From: an uncultured Myxococcales bacterium
GTDB lineage: Bacteria > Myxococcota_A > UBA9042
Assembly (NCBI GenBank): GCA_903883645.1
Contig: CAISBR010000111.1
Coordinates: forward strand, 1-64,000
DNA: 64,000 nucleotides
Reading direction: 5' to 3'
This document shows, piece by piece, positions 1-8,737 of the stretch (its first letter is position 1; each line of letters opens with the position of its first letter). Made by a program: the position numbers and the translations under genes. The notes under the pieces were generated by a model. It did no database searches, was not told where the DNA came from, and saw only the letters and a list, made by a program, of their open reading frames with translations.

Positions 1-52
1 TGGATCCTGGCGTGGATCCTGGCGCGGATCCTGCCGCAATTCCTGCCGCGGA
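1..52. repeat. Short tandem repeats encoding DPRQ units
   Basis: A GGATCCTGGCG-like unit recurs with drift at the left edge. On the minus strand it encodes the DPRQ repeats of the unfinished gene. It is a coding low-complexity repeat and may continue beyond the window. Confidence 0.6.
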
Positions 53-1086
53 TCAGCGCGCCCTGGCTCTGGCCCCGGCCCCGGTCGCTGGGCCTGCCAG
101 CGTGGGTCTTGACCCTGCTGCTGGTGCGGCGGCGGGGCACGGCGATCATCCCGAAAACCTTGGCGATTATCTTGGTTTGCCGGCCCTGGGCGCCAGTCGC
201 GACCCTGATCATCGCGGCGGGGTTCAGGCGCGAGCTGTTCTTCGAGCAACTGGCGCATACCCATCGGCAAAATGCGCTCAAGGCTTGGCCGCTCGGGCAG
301 CGGGGTCTTGCGCGGAGCGGCCGGCGTCTGCGGGCGATAGGGCTGCCAAGCCCTTGCCGTAGCTTGGATTTTTGCAGCAGGTGCCACCGCGCCACTACGT
401 ATTGCATCGGCTTGCGGCGGCACGGGCGCCGGCGCCTCGCCCACAGGCTGCAGAGCTTGGCGCAGCATCGGCCCGGTCAGAGCCAGCCATTGGGCCAGTT
501 GCTCTATTGAATCATCAGCTTGCAAGGCCTGTTCGCGGGGCCAGCGGCGCTCGACGTGCAGGGTATCGCCCGCGCTGTCGACACCGAGCATTGCGGCAAG
601 TTCGCTAGCAGTTTCAAGTAGTTCGCTGGGCAGGCTCGCGCAATCGTGGCTCGCCTCGGCCGGCACGCGCAGCAGCAGCGCAATCCCCGCCGTGTCGATT
701 TTTAGGCCAATGTGCGGGTGGTAGCGGTCGGGCAGGGTAGCCGAGAGCGTGGCGTCGCGGCCCTCGATTGCCTCGCGCTGGGCCGTCGTCCGTGTCAGCA
801 GGGCCAGCTGATGCTGTACCGCGTGCTGATTAAAGAAATTGGGCTCGTGGCGGCTGGTCCACAGCTCTAGCCCCTCGGCCACCTCGGGCTGCAGCGCCAC
901 GGCCTGCTCGAGCAGCGAACGCAACCGCTCGCGCACGCGCTGCCGCTCGGGATTAAAGCGGTTCGACGCCCACTTGGGCTCGGCAAACGCATCGAAATCC
1001 GAATCTTGCCACCGCTCAAAGCGCTCGAACAAAGCCACGCTGACCTCGCACTGAGAAGGGCGGCGATGCAGGCTCAATAGCCCCAC
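1..1086 (-). CDS. Uncharacterised Q/R/P-rich protein, 3' end beyond the window
   Basis: The frame is open for all 362 codons from a GTG at 1086 to base 1, with no stop, so the C-terminus lies outside the window. The start is the first usable one after the ilvE stop (15 nt upstream), so the two genes are probably co-transcribed. Roughly the first 240 residues look globular, beginning with an aromatic/acidic stretch (FERFERWQDSDFDAF). The rest becomes low-complexity, rich in Gln, Arg, Pro and Asp, and ends at the window edge in DPRQ-type tetrapeptide repeats. No membrane segment or signal peptide is visible. I do not recognise the family. The long open frame and sensible composition support a real gene; the start is less certain, since several GTG and TTG codons follow closely. 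Confidence 0.72.
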   Translation of the reverse strand, partial: MGLLSLHRRPSQCEVSVALFERFERWQDSDFDAFAEPKWASNRFNPERQRVRERLRSLLEQAVALQPEVAEGLELWTSRHEPNFFNQHAVQHQLALLTRTTAQREAIEGRDATLSATLPDRYHPHIGLKIDTAGIALLLRVPAEASHDCASLPSELLETASELAAMLGVDSAGDTLHVERRWPREQALQADDSIEQLAQWLALTGPMLRQALQPVGEAPAPVPPQADAIRSGAVAPAAKIQATARAWQPYRPQTPAAPRKTPLPERPSLERILPMGMRQLLEEQLAPEPRRDDQGRDWRPGPANQDNRQGFRDDRRAPPPHQQQGQDPRWQAQRPGPGPEPGRADPRQELRQDPRQDPRQDP

Positions 1087-1101
1087 ATGCCGCGTAAGTA
1101 C

Positions 1102-2094
1102 CTAAATCGAATAAGGAGTCAGCCAGCTCGCATAGCGCGCCTCGCGCCCCAGCACGGTCTCAAAGTAGCGCCGCTGCAGCTGTTCGGTCAGTGGACCGCG
1201 CGACCCCGCGCCGATGCGCCGGCCATCAACCTCGCGCACCGGCGTGACTTCAGCGGCGGTGCCCGTCAAGAACACCTCTTCCGCACAGTACAATTCGTCG
1301 CGGGCGAACATGCGCTCGACCGTCTCGACCCCCAAGTCGCGGGCGACCTGCAAGATGGTCGCGCGGGTAATTCCGGCGAGGATGTTCATCCCCAGCGGCG
1401 GCGTTACCAGCCGGCCCTGCTGCACCATAAACAGGTTTTCGCCCGACGCTTCAGCAATATAGCCCTGCTCGTTGACCAGGATCGCCTCGTCAGCCCCGCA
1501 CGCCATCGCCTCGCGCTTGGCCATGATCGAGTTGACATACTGACCGTTGATCTTGGCCTTACTCATTACCGTGGCGTGGCCAGGTCGTTGAAAGGCAGAG
1601 ATTTTCGCCTTGATGCCGCGCTGCAGTCCCTCTTCGCCCAGGTACGCGCCCCACTTCCAGGCCGCGATCATCACATGGATCGGATTGTCGCGCGCGCCGA
1701 TGCCCATAGCGCCTTCGCCAATGTAGACGACAGGTCGCAAGTACGCGGCATCTAAGCGATTGGCCTTCAGTGTCTCGACACAGGCGCTGCACAGTTCGTC
1801 GAGCGTGAACCTCAGCCCGGCGTCGATGGTGGCGATATGGGCGCTGTCGAGCAGGCGCTTGATGTGCTCGCGCAGACGAAAAATCGCACCCTGGCCGGGC
1901 CGCTGCTGGTACGAGCGAATACCCTCGAAGGCCGCGAGACCATAGTGAAACGCATGCGTCAGGTGCGGCAGACGCGCCTCGTCGGCGGTCACGATGCGAC
2001 CATTGAGCCACACGCGCACATCGGGGCCTTGCAAACTGCCCGTTCCCGGAGCGGTTTCGGTTCCAGATTGGTGCTGCTCGGCGGTGTGCGCCAT
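1102..2094 (-). CDS. ilvE: Branched-chain amino-acid aminotransferase (fold type IV PLP enzyme)
   Basis: Transfers the amino group between glutamate and the 2-oxo acids of Leu, Ile and Val, the last step of their synthesis, in the cytosol. At 330 aa it has the usual length. The family landmarks appear in order: FHYGLAAFEGIRSY near the N-terminus, the PLP lysine at about residue 181 in KINGQYVNS, then IAEASGENLFMV, GITRATIL and FLTGTAAEVTPV. The start at 2094 (MAHTAEQ) was preferred to an in-frame ATG 60 nt upstream because the upstream residues are basic and unlike the family. D-amino-acid transaminase and aminodeoxychorismate lyase share the fold, but the AAFEGIR and GTAAEVTPV signatures favour IlvE. 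It is transcribed toward the incomplete gene at the left edge. Confidence 0.95.
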   Translation of the reverse strand: MAHTAEQHQSGTETAPGTGSLQGPDVRVWLNGRIVTADEARLPHLTHAFHYGLAAFEGIRSYQQRPGQGAIFRLREHIKRLLDSAHIATIDAGLRFTLDELCSACVETLKANRLDAAYLRPVVYIGEGAMGIGARDNPIHVMIAAWKWGAYLGEEGLQRGIKAKISAFQRPGHATVMSKAKINGQYVNSIMAKREAMACGADEAILVNEQGYIAEASGENLFMVQQGRLVTPPLGMNILAGITRATILQVARDLGVETVERMFARDELYCAEEVFLTGTAAEVTPVREVDGRRIGAGSRGPLTEQLQRRYFETVLGREARYASWLTPYSI

Positions 2095-2235
2095 GGCTCC
2101 TCGCTGCGCCCTGTGGGGCGGCGGCAGTCTAGCCGTGCGACCCTGCTGTGTCACCCCTTGCGGCGGAAGCCCTTGCCCTTGCCGCGGGGTTGCGCTCTAG
2201 TCACCCGTGCGCCGAGCGTGCGCAGCGAGTCGCCG

Positions 2236-2751
2236 ATGCCCAACCAACCGCCCTTTGCCCGCCTGATCGCCCAGTGGCCCGATGCCGCAATCGAGCTCGT
2301 CGAGCGGTGGCAGACCCCAGCCGAGATTGCCAGCTATCTTGAAGAGTTGGGGGTCGATGATGCGGCCACCCTGCGCTCGCCGCTCACCGTGCTGCGCGAT
2401 CGCCTGGCCACGCCGCTCGACGGGGCGCTGCTGGCCTGTGCGGCGCTGCGGGCCCAGGGGCACCCGCCGCGGTTGGCGGTGGCGTGGTCCGACGACGAGG
2501 GGCTGCTGGCAGGGGCACTGTTTGCTCGCGACGGAGGTTGGGCGCTGCTACAACACCGCACGTTGCCGGCGAATGGGTTGCAAGTGTTTGTAAGTATTAG
2601 CGAAGCTCTGGTGTCGATGGCGGGCGACTTGGCCGGCGACGCGCGCAGTGCGGTGGTCGAGCTGCAGGCCTTGGATGCGCAGGACTGGATGGGCGACGAC
2701 GCGCAGCTGGGTGGCCTGCTGGCCGCGATCGAAAGTGCCCTAGGAATCTAA
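2236..2751 (+). CDS. Uncharacterised 171-aa protein
   Basis: Divergent from ilvE. Starts at an ATG (MPNQPPFARLIAQW). The protein is acidic and Leu/Ala-rich with no signal peptide, membrane span or recognised motif. A central stretch (LLACAALRAQGHPPRLAVAW) loosely recalls proteins with a small transglutaminase-like or peptidase-like fold, but no catalytic residues can be assigned, so I give no function. It ends 3 nt before the stop codon of the convergent DsbA-like gene. Confidence 0.7.
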   Translation: MPNQPPFARLIAQWPDAAIELVERWQTPAEIASYLEELGVDDAATLRSPLTVLRDRLATPLDGALLACAALRAQGHPPRLAVAWSDDEGLLAGALFARDGGWALLQHRTLPANGLQVFVSISEALVSMAGDLAGDARSAVVELQALDAQDWMGDDAQLGGLLAAIESALGI

Positions 2752-2754
2752 GAT

Positions 2755-4161
2755 TTATAGGCCGTAGTAGGCGCGCGCCACGGCTTCCAAGCCCTCGGGC
2801 GGATAGCCGCGCGGCCCCTGGTACTTAAAGCCGTTCACATACACCGCCGGCGTGCCACTGACGCCCGCTTTCTGCGCCTCTTGCACATCGCGGCCGATGA
2901 CCGACTTGCCGGCACCCGTCTCCAGATCTTTCTTAAACTTGCCCATATCCGCGCCAATCTGCTCGGCATACTTGGTCAGGCTGTCTTGGTCGAGCGACTG
3001 CTGGTTGTTGAAAAGCACGTCGTGGTACGCCCAGAACTTGTCTTGGCCTTGCTGCAAGATCGCCATCGACGCTTCGGACGCGCCCTGGGCCTTGTCGTGG
3101 ATATCGAGCGGCATGTGCTTGTACACAATGGCCACGTCGTTGGGGAATTTCTTCTGGAACTCGTGCATGTTCGGCCCGATCTTGCTGCAGAACGGGCACT
3201 GGAAGTCCTCGAACACCACCACCTGAATCTTGGCATTCGGCTTGCCCAGAATTGGGCTGTTGCTCAGGTCGAAGGTCTGCTTGGGTCCGGCCATTTGCTC
3301 AAAGCTTTTGCCGCCTTTAATGATGTCGGCATACAGTTCGTTGCCCTTCTTGCCGTATTGCTTGGCATAGTCGGGGGCCTTCTTGATCTGCTCTTCGATG
3401 ATGGGCTTTAAGCGGTCGTAGGTCTTGGGCGCCGACAGCCGCACGCCGTTGACCATGATGTTCGGATAGGTATTGGCGGCCACTTCGCTGGCGAGCAGCG
3501 AGTCGCGGTAGACCTGGGTGCGGTACTTGCCGGCATCGACTTCTTGCTTGGCTTTCGCCCAGTTCACGCCCACCTCTTTGGCGGCCGACTCAATTTGCGA
3601 CGGCGAGATCGAGCTCGACTTCATCAGCTTGTCGAACAGCGGCCAGAACTTGCCCTGGGTGTTCGCGGCAGCGGCGATCTCGGCGGCAAAAAGCGCGTCG
3701 GGATGCGGCACGGGCACCACTTTGTGCTTGTAGCGGATCTGCACCTTGTCGCCAAAGTCCTTGACAATATTATCAATCGCCGGGGCGAAGTCGACCGACT
3801 CTTGGTTGCCAAAGCTCGAGAACAGCACGATCTTGACCAGCGCCGAGTCGGGGCCGCGCTTGGCGTCGTCGTCGTGGATGGTGGCGTGCCAGATCTGGTT
3901 AGGATCGGCAGGCGCGCTGGGCGGTTGGCTCGGAGCCGCAGCCGACGGACTGGGCGACGGCGCCGCGGCGGGACCCGAAGTGGGGGCTGGCGCGGGGGCC
4001 GAAGTCGGCGCAGCTGTAGGCGATTCGACCGATGTGGGCGCTAGTGCGGTCTGGGTGGGGCCAGCGGCCGGCGCCCCAGAACCCTTGTACGAGACCCGCC
4101 CTACAATGTAGCCGCCGATAAACACGGCGATCAGCGCCAGAATGATCTGTTCCTTCTTCAT
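2755..4161 (-). CDS. Membrane-anchored tandem DsbA-like thiol-disulfide protein
   Basis: A 468-aa protein with an N-terminal membrane anchor (ILALIAVFIGGYIVG), a Pro/Ala/Ser-rich linker to about residue 105, and two thioredoxin/DsbA-like domains. The C-terminal domain has the redox motif CPFC (C322-C325) after VVVFEDFQ and the cis-Pro region GVSGTPAVYVNG, as in DsbA/BdbD-type oxidoreductases. The N-terminal repeat has the same frame (VKIVLFSSFGNQES) but FGNQ replaces CxxC, so it is probably structural or substrate-binding. The ATG at 4161 was chosen because GAGGGAAAC precedes it; longer in-frame starts lack such a site and would bury the anchor. Likely role: disulfide formation or isomerisation in the cell envelope, where the nearby Cys-rich secreted proteins would be substrates (inference). 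Confidence 0.88.
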   Translation of the reverse strand: MKKEQIILALIAVFIGGYIVGRVSYKGSGAPAAGPTQTALAPTSVESPTAAPTSAPAPAPTSGPAAAPSPSPSAAAPSQPPSAPADPNQIWHATIHDDDAKRGPDSALVKIVLFSSFGNQESVDFAPAIDNIVKDFGDKVQIRYKHKVVPVPHPDALFAAEIAAAANTQGKFWPLFDKLMKSSSISPSQIESAAKEVGVNWAKAKQEVDAGKYRTQVYRDSLLASEVAANTYPNIMVNGVRLSAPKTYDRLKPIIEEQIKKAPDYAKQYGKKGNELYADIIKGGKSFEQMAGPKQTFDLSNSPILGKPNAKIQVVVFEDFQCPFCSKIGPNMHEFQKKFPNDVAIVYKHMPLDIHDKAQGASEASMAILQQGQDKFWAYHDVLFNNQQSLDQDSLTKYAEQIGADMGKFKKDLETGAGKSVIGRDVQEAQKAGVSGTPAVYVNGFKYQGPRGYPPEGLEAVARAYYGL

Positions 4162-4310
4162 GTTTCCCTCAAGCCAAGTCGCGTGCCCGCCAGGTACCCT
4201 ACCTATGCGGCCCGGAAGGATAGGCCAGCACTCAAACTCTGCAAGATCCGCCGCGCTGAAATTCGCCCGCACAACTTGCAACTCGCCGCGCATCCTGCCA
4301 ACGTCGCCCC

Positions 4311-4847
4311 GTGATGCCGCATGCACCAGTGCCAGAGCCGCCGCAGCCGCCGTCGACCGACGATCGCGCGACCGACTTATCGCCCGTTTCGCGCCACTCG
4401 GGGCCGCACGGCACGCTTGAGACTCTTGCCGAGGTGACGCTAGCGCCCGTGCACGAGCTGCGGCACTCGCCGTGGTGGTTGCGTTGGGCCATGTCGGCCC
4501 ATTTGCTGAGTACCCTCGCGACCTTGGGCGTAGCCTTGCATGTTCAGGCGAGCGATTGGGGGGTATACCTCGCGATGGGCGTCGCAACCAATATTTTGGC
4601 AGGTAATTTCATGCGTTGGCGGCGTTCGGCCGGCTGGCTGCGGCGCACCTTCTTTACGCTGCTAGCGCTGGCGGTCACAGCGGTCTGGGGCAATCTGCTC
4701 ATCGACCGCGCGCTGTCGCCGCAGGTGGGCACGTCGGCCGGTGCGACCCCCTTGTTCTGGCTGCCGGCGGCGTTGCTGGTGGTCGCTTCGGTGCTGCTGG
4801 CCGGCCATTTGGCGACGTCGCTGCGCCACGATCGCAAGATAGCTTAG
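4311..4847 (+). CDS. Uncharacterised four-span membrane protein
   Basis: 178 aa. Residues 1-50 are Pro-rich and cytosolic-looking, followed by four hydrophobic segments (about 58-77, 84-101, 112-131 and 150-170). No known motif. The start is GTG 4311 or the adjacent ATG 4314. It lies just upstream of, and co-directional with, mreC, so it may lead the rod-shape operon, although 87 nt separate the two. Confidence 0.7.
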   Translation: MMPHAPVPEPPQPPSTDDRATDLSPVSRHSGPHGTLETLAEVTLAPVHELRHSPWWLRWAMSAHLLSTLATLGVALHVQASDWGVYLAMGVATNILAGNFMRWRRSAGWLRRTFFTLLALAVTAVWGNLLIDRALSPQVGTSAGATPLFWLPAALLVVASVLLAGHLATSLRHDRKIA

Positions 4848-4934
4848 CAAGAACAGGATGTTGATCGAGGATAGCCGCATACAGTCGGCCGCGGTACACT
4901 GCTCTTGCCCCGGCTGCCCCGGGCGCGGAAGACC

Positions 4935-5882
4935 ATGTGGCGCGATCTACTGACGCGATACCGACCGACCCTGCTGCTGATCGTCGCCTTGATCGCGCCG
5001 GTGGCGTCGATGTATTTTCACGGCAAGGAACGCAAGGAAACCTCTGTTGTTGAACGGAGTTTGCTGGCTATTACCTCGCCGGTGACGCGCGTGAGTCACG
5101 ACGTGGTGGCCGGCGTGGGCGACCTATTTTCGGCCTACTTGGTGCTGACGCGGGTCGAAGAGCGCAACCGCGAATTAGAGCGCGAGAACAAGATATTGCT
5201 AGGCGAGGCCCTGCGGTCGCGCACCCAGGCCGACGAGCTGGCGCGGGTAAAGCTGTTGTGCGGCTTTCGCGAGCGCGCCAAAGAATTCGAGACGGTGCCA
5301 GCGCGGGTGGTGGGGCGCGATGTCTCGCAGTTTTTTCAGGTGGTTCGGCTAAAGATCGACGTTGAGGGCGCGGTCGGCGTGCGCGAAGGCCAGGCGGTGA
5401 TCACCCACGACGGCGTGGTCGGCCGTATTGAGAAACTGAGCGGCAACTGGGCCGATGTGATGCTGGTGACCGATGCGCGCTCGCAGGTGCACGCCACAGT
5501 GCCGGGCAAAGGCGTGGTTGGCTCGGTGCGGGGACGCGGTAAACGCAACGAATTTGCAGCACAATTTGTCCATCTTGACGACGCACAGCGGGGCATGCCC
5601 CTCGGGGTGGGCGATGCTGTTTACACCACCGGCCACGATCGCGTCTTCCCCGCTGGCCTTGAGATCGGTCACATTGCCGAGGGCGCGCCGACCCGTTCAG
5701 GCCCGTATTACGAATTTGTGTTGGCGCCGGCCGTGTCGTACGCCACGCTCGAAGAGGTGCTCATCGTGGTGAATTACCGCGGTGCGACGGGCGACAGCGA
5801 GGGCAAGCCCGCCGCCGAACCCAGCAAACCCAGCGGTCGCCGCACCATCGACCCCGCCAACACCCCGGACGCACCACCGTGA
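4935..5882 (+). CDS. mreC: Rod-shape-determining protein MreC
   Basis: Periplasmic scaffold of the elongasome, linking MreB/MreD to PBP2 and RodA. 315 aa: one N-terminal membrane span (LLLIVALIAPVASMYF), a coiled coil (EERNRELERENKIL), then the MreC beta-domain with ARVVGRD, INVEG-like IDVEGAVGVREGQAVIT and DGVVGRIE. The tail is Pro/Ala-rich. The ATG at 4935 (MWRDLL) puts the membrane span at the expected distance; an in-frame start 30 nt earlier adds only a basic leader. First gene of the mreC-mreD-mrdA-rodA unit, with mreD overlapping its stop. mreB is not in the window. Confidence 0.95.
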   Translation: MWRDLLTRYRPTLLLIVALIAPVASMYFHGKERKETSVVERSLLAITSPVTRVSHDVVAGVGDLFSAYLVLTRVEERNRELERENKILLGEALRSRTQADELARVKLLCGFRERAKEFETVPARVVGRDVSQFFQVVRLKIDVEGAVGVREGQAVITHDGVVGRIEKLSGNWADVMLVTDARSQVHATVPGKGVVGSVRGRGKRNEFAAQFVHLDDAQRGMPLGVGDAVYTTGHDRVFPAGLEIGHIAEGAPTRSGPYYEFVLAPAVSYATLEEVLIVVNYRGATGDSEGKPAAEPSKPSGRRTIDPANTPDAPP

Positions 5883-6397
5883 AGTACTTGGCCTGGGTCG
5901 CGCTGACCTACTTCTTGCTCGCGCTGTTGAGCCCTCTGCTCGGGCGGCTCGATGTGCAGCTTTATGCCCCGGATGTGGCACTGATCTCTGCGCTTTATCT
6001 GGGATCACGCCTCGAGACGACGCCGGCGGTGCTCACGGCTTTTGTGGTCGGTTTGCTCAAAGATGGGTTTTCGCTGTCGGCGCCGGTGGGCGTGTACACC
6101 GAGATCGCGGTGCTGGTGGCCCTTATCGGGCGCTTTTTGCAGACCCGTGTCGATTTGGTCAGTCCGCTGCCGGTGATGGCCAGCTCGGCGGCGATTTCGC
6201 TTTTGGCCAGCGGACTTTTCTTGGGGTTCGAGTCGGTGTTCCACCGCGCGTTCGATGCCTATGGCGAGGTGCTGTCGACGGCACTGCCGCTGGCGCTGAC
6301 CACGATGCTGGTGAGTCCGCTGCAGTTTTGGCTGCTCGAGCGCATTCGCCGCCGGTTTGACAGCCACGCCCACGGCAACCTGCTGCTGAGGCGCTAG
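5879..6397 (+). CDS. mreD: Rod-shape-determining membrane protein MreD
   Basis: 172-aa polytopic inner-membrane protein with about five hydrophobic segments, matching MreD in size, topology and position. Its GTG start overlaps the mreC stop in a GTGA junction, so translation is probably coupled. The sequence is weakly conserved, as usual for MreD, and the call rests mainly on size, topology (LALLSPLLGRLDVQLYAPDV start, VGLLKDGFS) and gene order. Confidence 0.9.
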   Translation: MKYLAWVALTYFLLALLSPLLGRLDVQLYAPDVALISALYLGSRLETTPAVLTAFVVGLLKDGFSLSAPVGVYTEIAVLVALIGRFLQTRVDLVSPLPVMASSAAISLLASGLFLGFESVFHRAFDAYGEVLSTALPLALTTMLVSPLQFWLLERIRRRFDSHAHGNLLLRR

Positions 6398-6400
6398 AAC

Positions 6401-8737
6401 ATGGGGTTTTCGCTCGGTAAATCGCACGATCCGCAGCGTTTTCGTCCGCATTTTCGCGTGGCGCTGGTGGTGCTGTTTGCGGCGGTCGGCGCGCTGGTGG
6501 CGCGGCTGGTGCTGGTGCAGGTGGTTCGCGGCGACCGCTACCAGAAGTACGCAGCGATCGAGCGGGTTTCGCGGGTGCGGGCCCAGGCGCCGCGCGGCCT
6601 GATCAAGACGAGCGACGGCACGGTGCTGGCCCGCAATATCGAGAGCCATACCCTTGAAATTATGACCAATCGCGTCAAGCCCGAGCGCATCGAACCGATC
6701 GCCGCGACCCTGGCCGAACTGCTCGACATGACTGACGCCGAGCGCGCGGCGATCATTAATGAATTGAAGAAGCCGGTGGATCCGCGCAAGCGCCGACCGC
6801 TGACCGTGCGCCGCGACCTGGTGTCGACCCATTGCCCGTACGACTCGAGCGCGCTTGAACTGACGAGCGAGCAACCCCACGGATTTTGTACGACTTGTGG
6901 CCGTCACTTTGAGGCCGTGCCGCCAAAGCGCACCTGCCCGTTCGATCAGCGGCGGCTAGTGGCGACGGGGAGCGGCGGCTGGCACTGCGCGGCCTGTGAC
7001 CGCGATTTTCACGATGGCGAGCAGTGCCCATACGATGGCCAAAACCTGCGCATGGAGCCGCACATCCTGCGCTGTCCGCTGTGCCGGCGCACCTTTAACG
7101 ACGAAGTGGCGGTGCTGCGCGCCAACCTGCATCGGCTGCCTGAGGGGCGGGTAGTGGCCGATATTCAACGCGAATATCCCTATCGCTTCTTGGCGAGCCA
7201 CGTGCTGGGCTACATGGGCTATGTGGGGCCGCGCGACGTGGAGCCGCTGGTGCCCTTTGGCCAGGCGCGGTTTGGCCTGAGCGATCGCGTGGGGCGCTCG
7301 GGGCTAGAGCTCGCGTTTGACGAGGCGCTGCGCGGGCTTGACGGCGAGCAGCTGATCGTCAAGAAGCCGGGTGGCGAAGAGGCGGCGCGCGATCTCGACG
7401 ATCTGGTGGCGGCGCTCAAGCCGCGGCAAGTGGTGGCGGGGGCGACGGTGCGACTGACCCTCGATGTCGACCTGCAGCGCGCCGTCAAAGTGGCGATGAA
7501 GGATGTGTATTCGGGCGCGGCCGTGGTGATCGACCCGTCGACCGGCTACATCCTGGCCATGTATGCCAAGCCGAGTTTCGACCCCAACGAGCTGTCGGGC
7601 AAGCACGCGCCGCAGTCGAGACCGCTCGAAGAATTCAGCGCTTACGCCCCTTTGCTCAACAAGGCGCTGCGTGGCTATCCGCCGGCATCGACGTACAAGG
7701 TGGTGGCAGCGCTGGCTGGACTCGAAGAGGGCGTAATTACTGGTAAAAGCGAGTACAACTGCAGCGGCCACTACGACTTTGGCGGCCGGCGCTTCCACTG
7801 CCACAACCGTCGCGGTCACGGCGACGTCGACGTGCACGAAGCCCTGCGCGGCAGCTGCGATGTGTTTTTTTACCGGGTGGGCGAAGAGCTTGGCATCGAG
7901 CGGCTTGAAGAGTGGTCGCGCCGGCTAGGCTTTGGCGAACCCACAGGTGTCGAAATTCATGAATCTACCGGCCGTGTTCCCTCGCGAAGCTGGTACCGCC
8001 AGCATGTGCCGGGCGGCTACTTTCCGGGCTTTGCCTTGTCGACTGCGGTGGGGCAGAAAGACGTACTGTCGTCGCCGCTGCAGATCGCCCGTGTGTACGC
8101 GGCCTTGGCAAACGGTGGTCACCTGCCATCGCTGACGCTGATCGAGGGTTTTGAAGACGCTGCCGGCAAGCTGATCGCGCCCAATCGCCTGCCGGGGCGC
8201 GACATCGGTGTTAAGAAGTCGAACTTGCAGCTCATTCGCACCGCTTTGCGCGCCGTGGTGAACGAAGAGGGCGGCACGGCCTTTGGCAGCAAACCCGACT
8301 CGGTGGTGATGGCCGGCAAGACGGGTACGGCCCAGGCGCCGCAGCGGCTCCGCAAAGAAATGGCCGAGCGTCTCAAAGACGATCCGGGGCAATTGGCCCG
8401 GCTGACCACATGGTTGCAAAACGATCATTCGTGGTTTGTGGGCTGGGCGCCGTGGGGTACGCCCAAGGTGGTGGTCGCGGTGCTGATCGAGCACGGCGGC
8501 TCGGGTGGCCACAATGCCGCCCCCATTGCCCGGCAGATCGTCGATGCCTGGTTCGCCAAGCACCCGGCGCCACCCGAGCAAGAGGTGCCGCTAGCCCGCG
8601 AAAAGAAGAAGGCTTTGCCCATAGAGCAGGCCGACGACGCGGCCGACGAAGGTGCGCCGCACGATGGCAACGACACCCCGAGCGTCGAGCCTGAGCCGGC
8701 GCCGCCCAGCGAACCGGGCGAAGAGGCCGCACCATGA
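6401..8737 (+). CDS. mrdA: Penicillin-binding protein 2 with a cysteine-rich zinc-ribbon-like insertion
   Basis: Class B transpeptidase that cross-links peptidoglycan during side-wall elongation with RodA. Motifs are intact: S430-T-Y-K433, S485-C-D487 and K640-T-G. One N-terminal membrane span (about 20-42) precedes the pedestal. The protein is 778 aa, against 633 in E. coli. Most of the excess is an insertion at about residues 142-233, between the strand ending in VRRDL and the segment ANLHRLPEG that leads to the conserved YPYRFLASHVLGY. The insertion has nine cysteines (145, 163, 166, 179, 196, 199, 209, 225, 228) in a repeated CP[YF]D...CxxC pattern typical of zinc ribbons. The remaining excess is an acidic, Pro-rich C-terminal tail. 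Three nt separate it from mreD and it overlaps rodA. Catalysis should be normal; the role of the insertion is unknown. Confidence 0.95.
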   Translation: MGFSLGKSHDPQRFRPHFRVALVVLFAAVGALVARLVLVQVVRGDRYQKYAAIERVSRVRAQAPRGLIKTSDGTVLARNIESHTLEIMTNRVKPERIEPIAATLAELLDMTDAERAAIINELKKPVDPRKRRPLTVRRDLVSTHCPYDSSALELTSEQPHGFCTTCGRHFEAVPPKRTCPFDQRRLVATGSGGWHCAACDRDFHDGEQCPYDGQNLRMEPHILRCPLCRRTFNDEVAVLRANLHRLPEGRVVADIQREYPYRFLASHVLGYMGYVGPRDVEPLVPFGQARFGLSDRVGRSGLELAFDEALRGLDGEQLIVKKPGGEEAARDLDDLVAALKPRQVVAGATVRLTLDVDLQRAVKVAMKDVYSGAAVVIDPSTGYILAMYAKPSFDPNELSGKHAPQSRPLEEFSAYAPLLNKALRGYPPASTYKVVAALAGLEEGVITGKSEYNCSGHYDFGGRRFHCHNRRGHGDVDVHEALRGSCDVFFYRVGEELGIERLEEWSRRLGFGEPTGVEIHESTGRVPSRSWYRQHVPGGYFPGFALSTAVGQKDVLSSPLQIARVYAALANGGHLPSLTLIEGFEDAAGKLIAPNRLPGRDIGVKKSNLQLIRTALRAVVNEEGGTAFGSKPDSVVMAGKTGTAQAPQRLRKEMAERLKDDPGQLARLTTWLQNDHSWFVGWAPWGTPKVVVAVLIEHGGSGGHNAAPIARQIVDAWFAKHPAPPEQEVPLAREKKKALPIEQADDAADEGAPHDGNDTPSVEPEPAPPSEPGEEAAP

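Noticed and set aside
1-52. CRISPR-like repeats at the left edge
   Set aside because: Units are short, back-to-back and in frame with the DPRQ coding repeats; there are no spacers.
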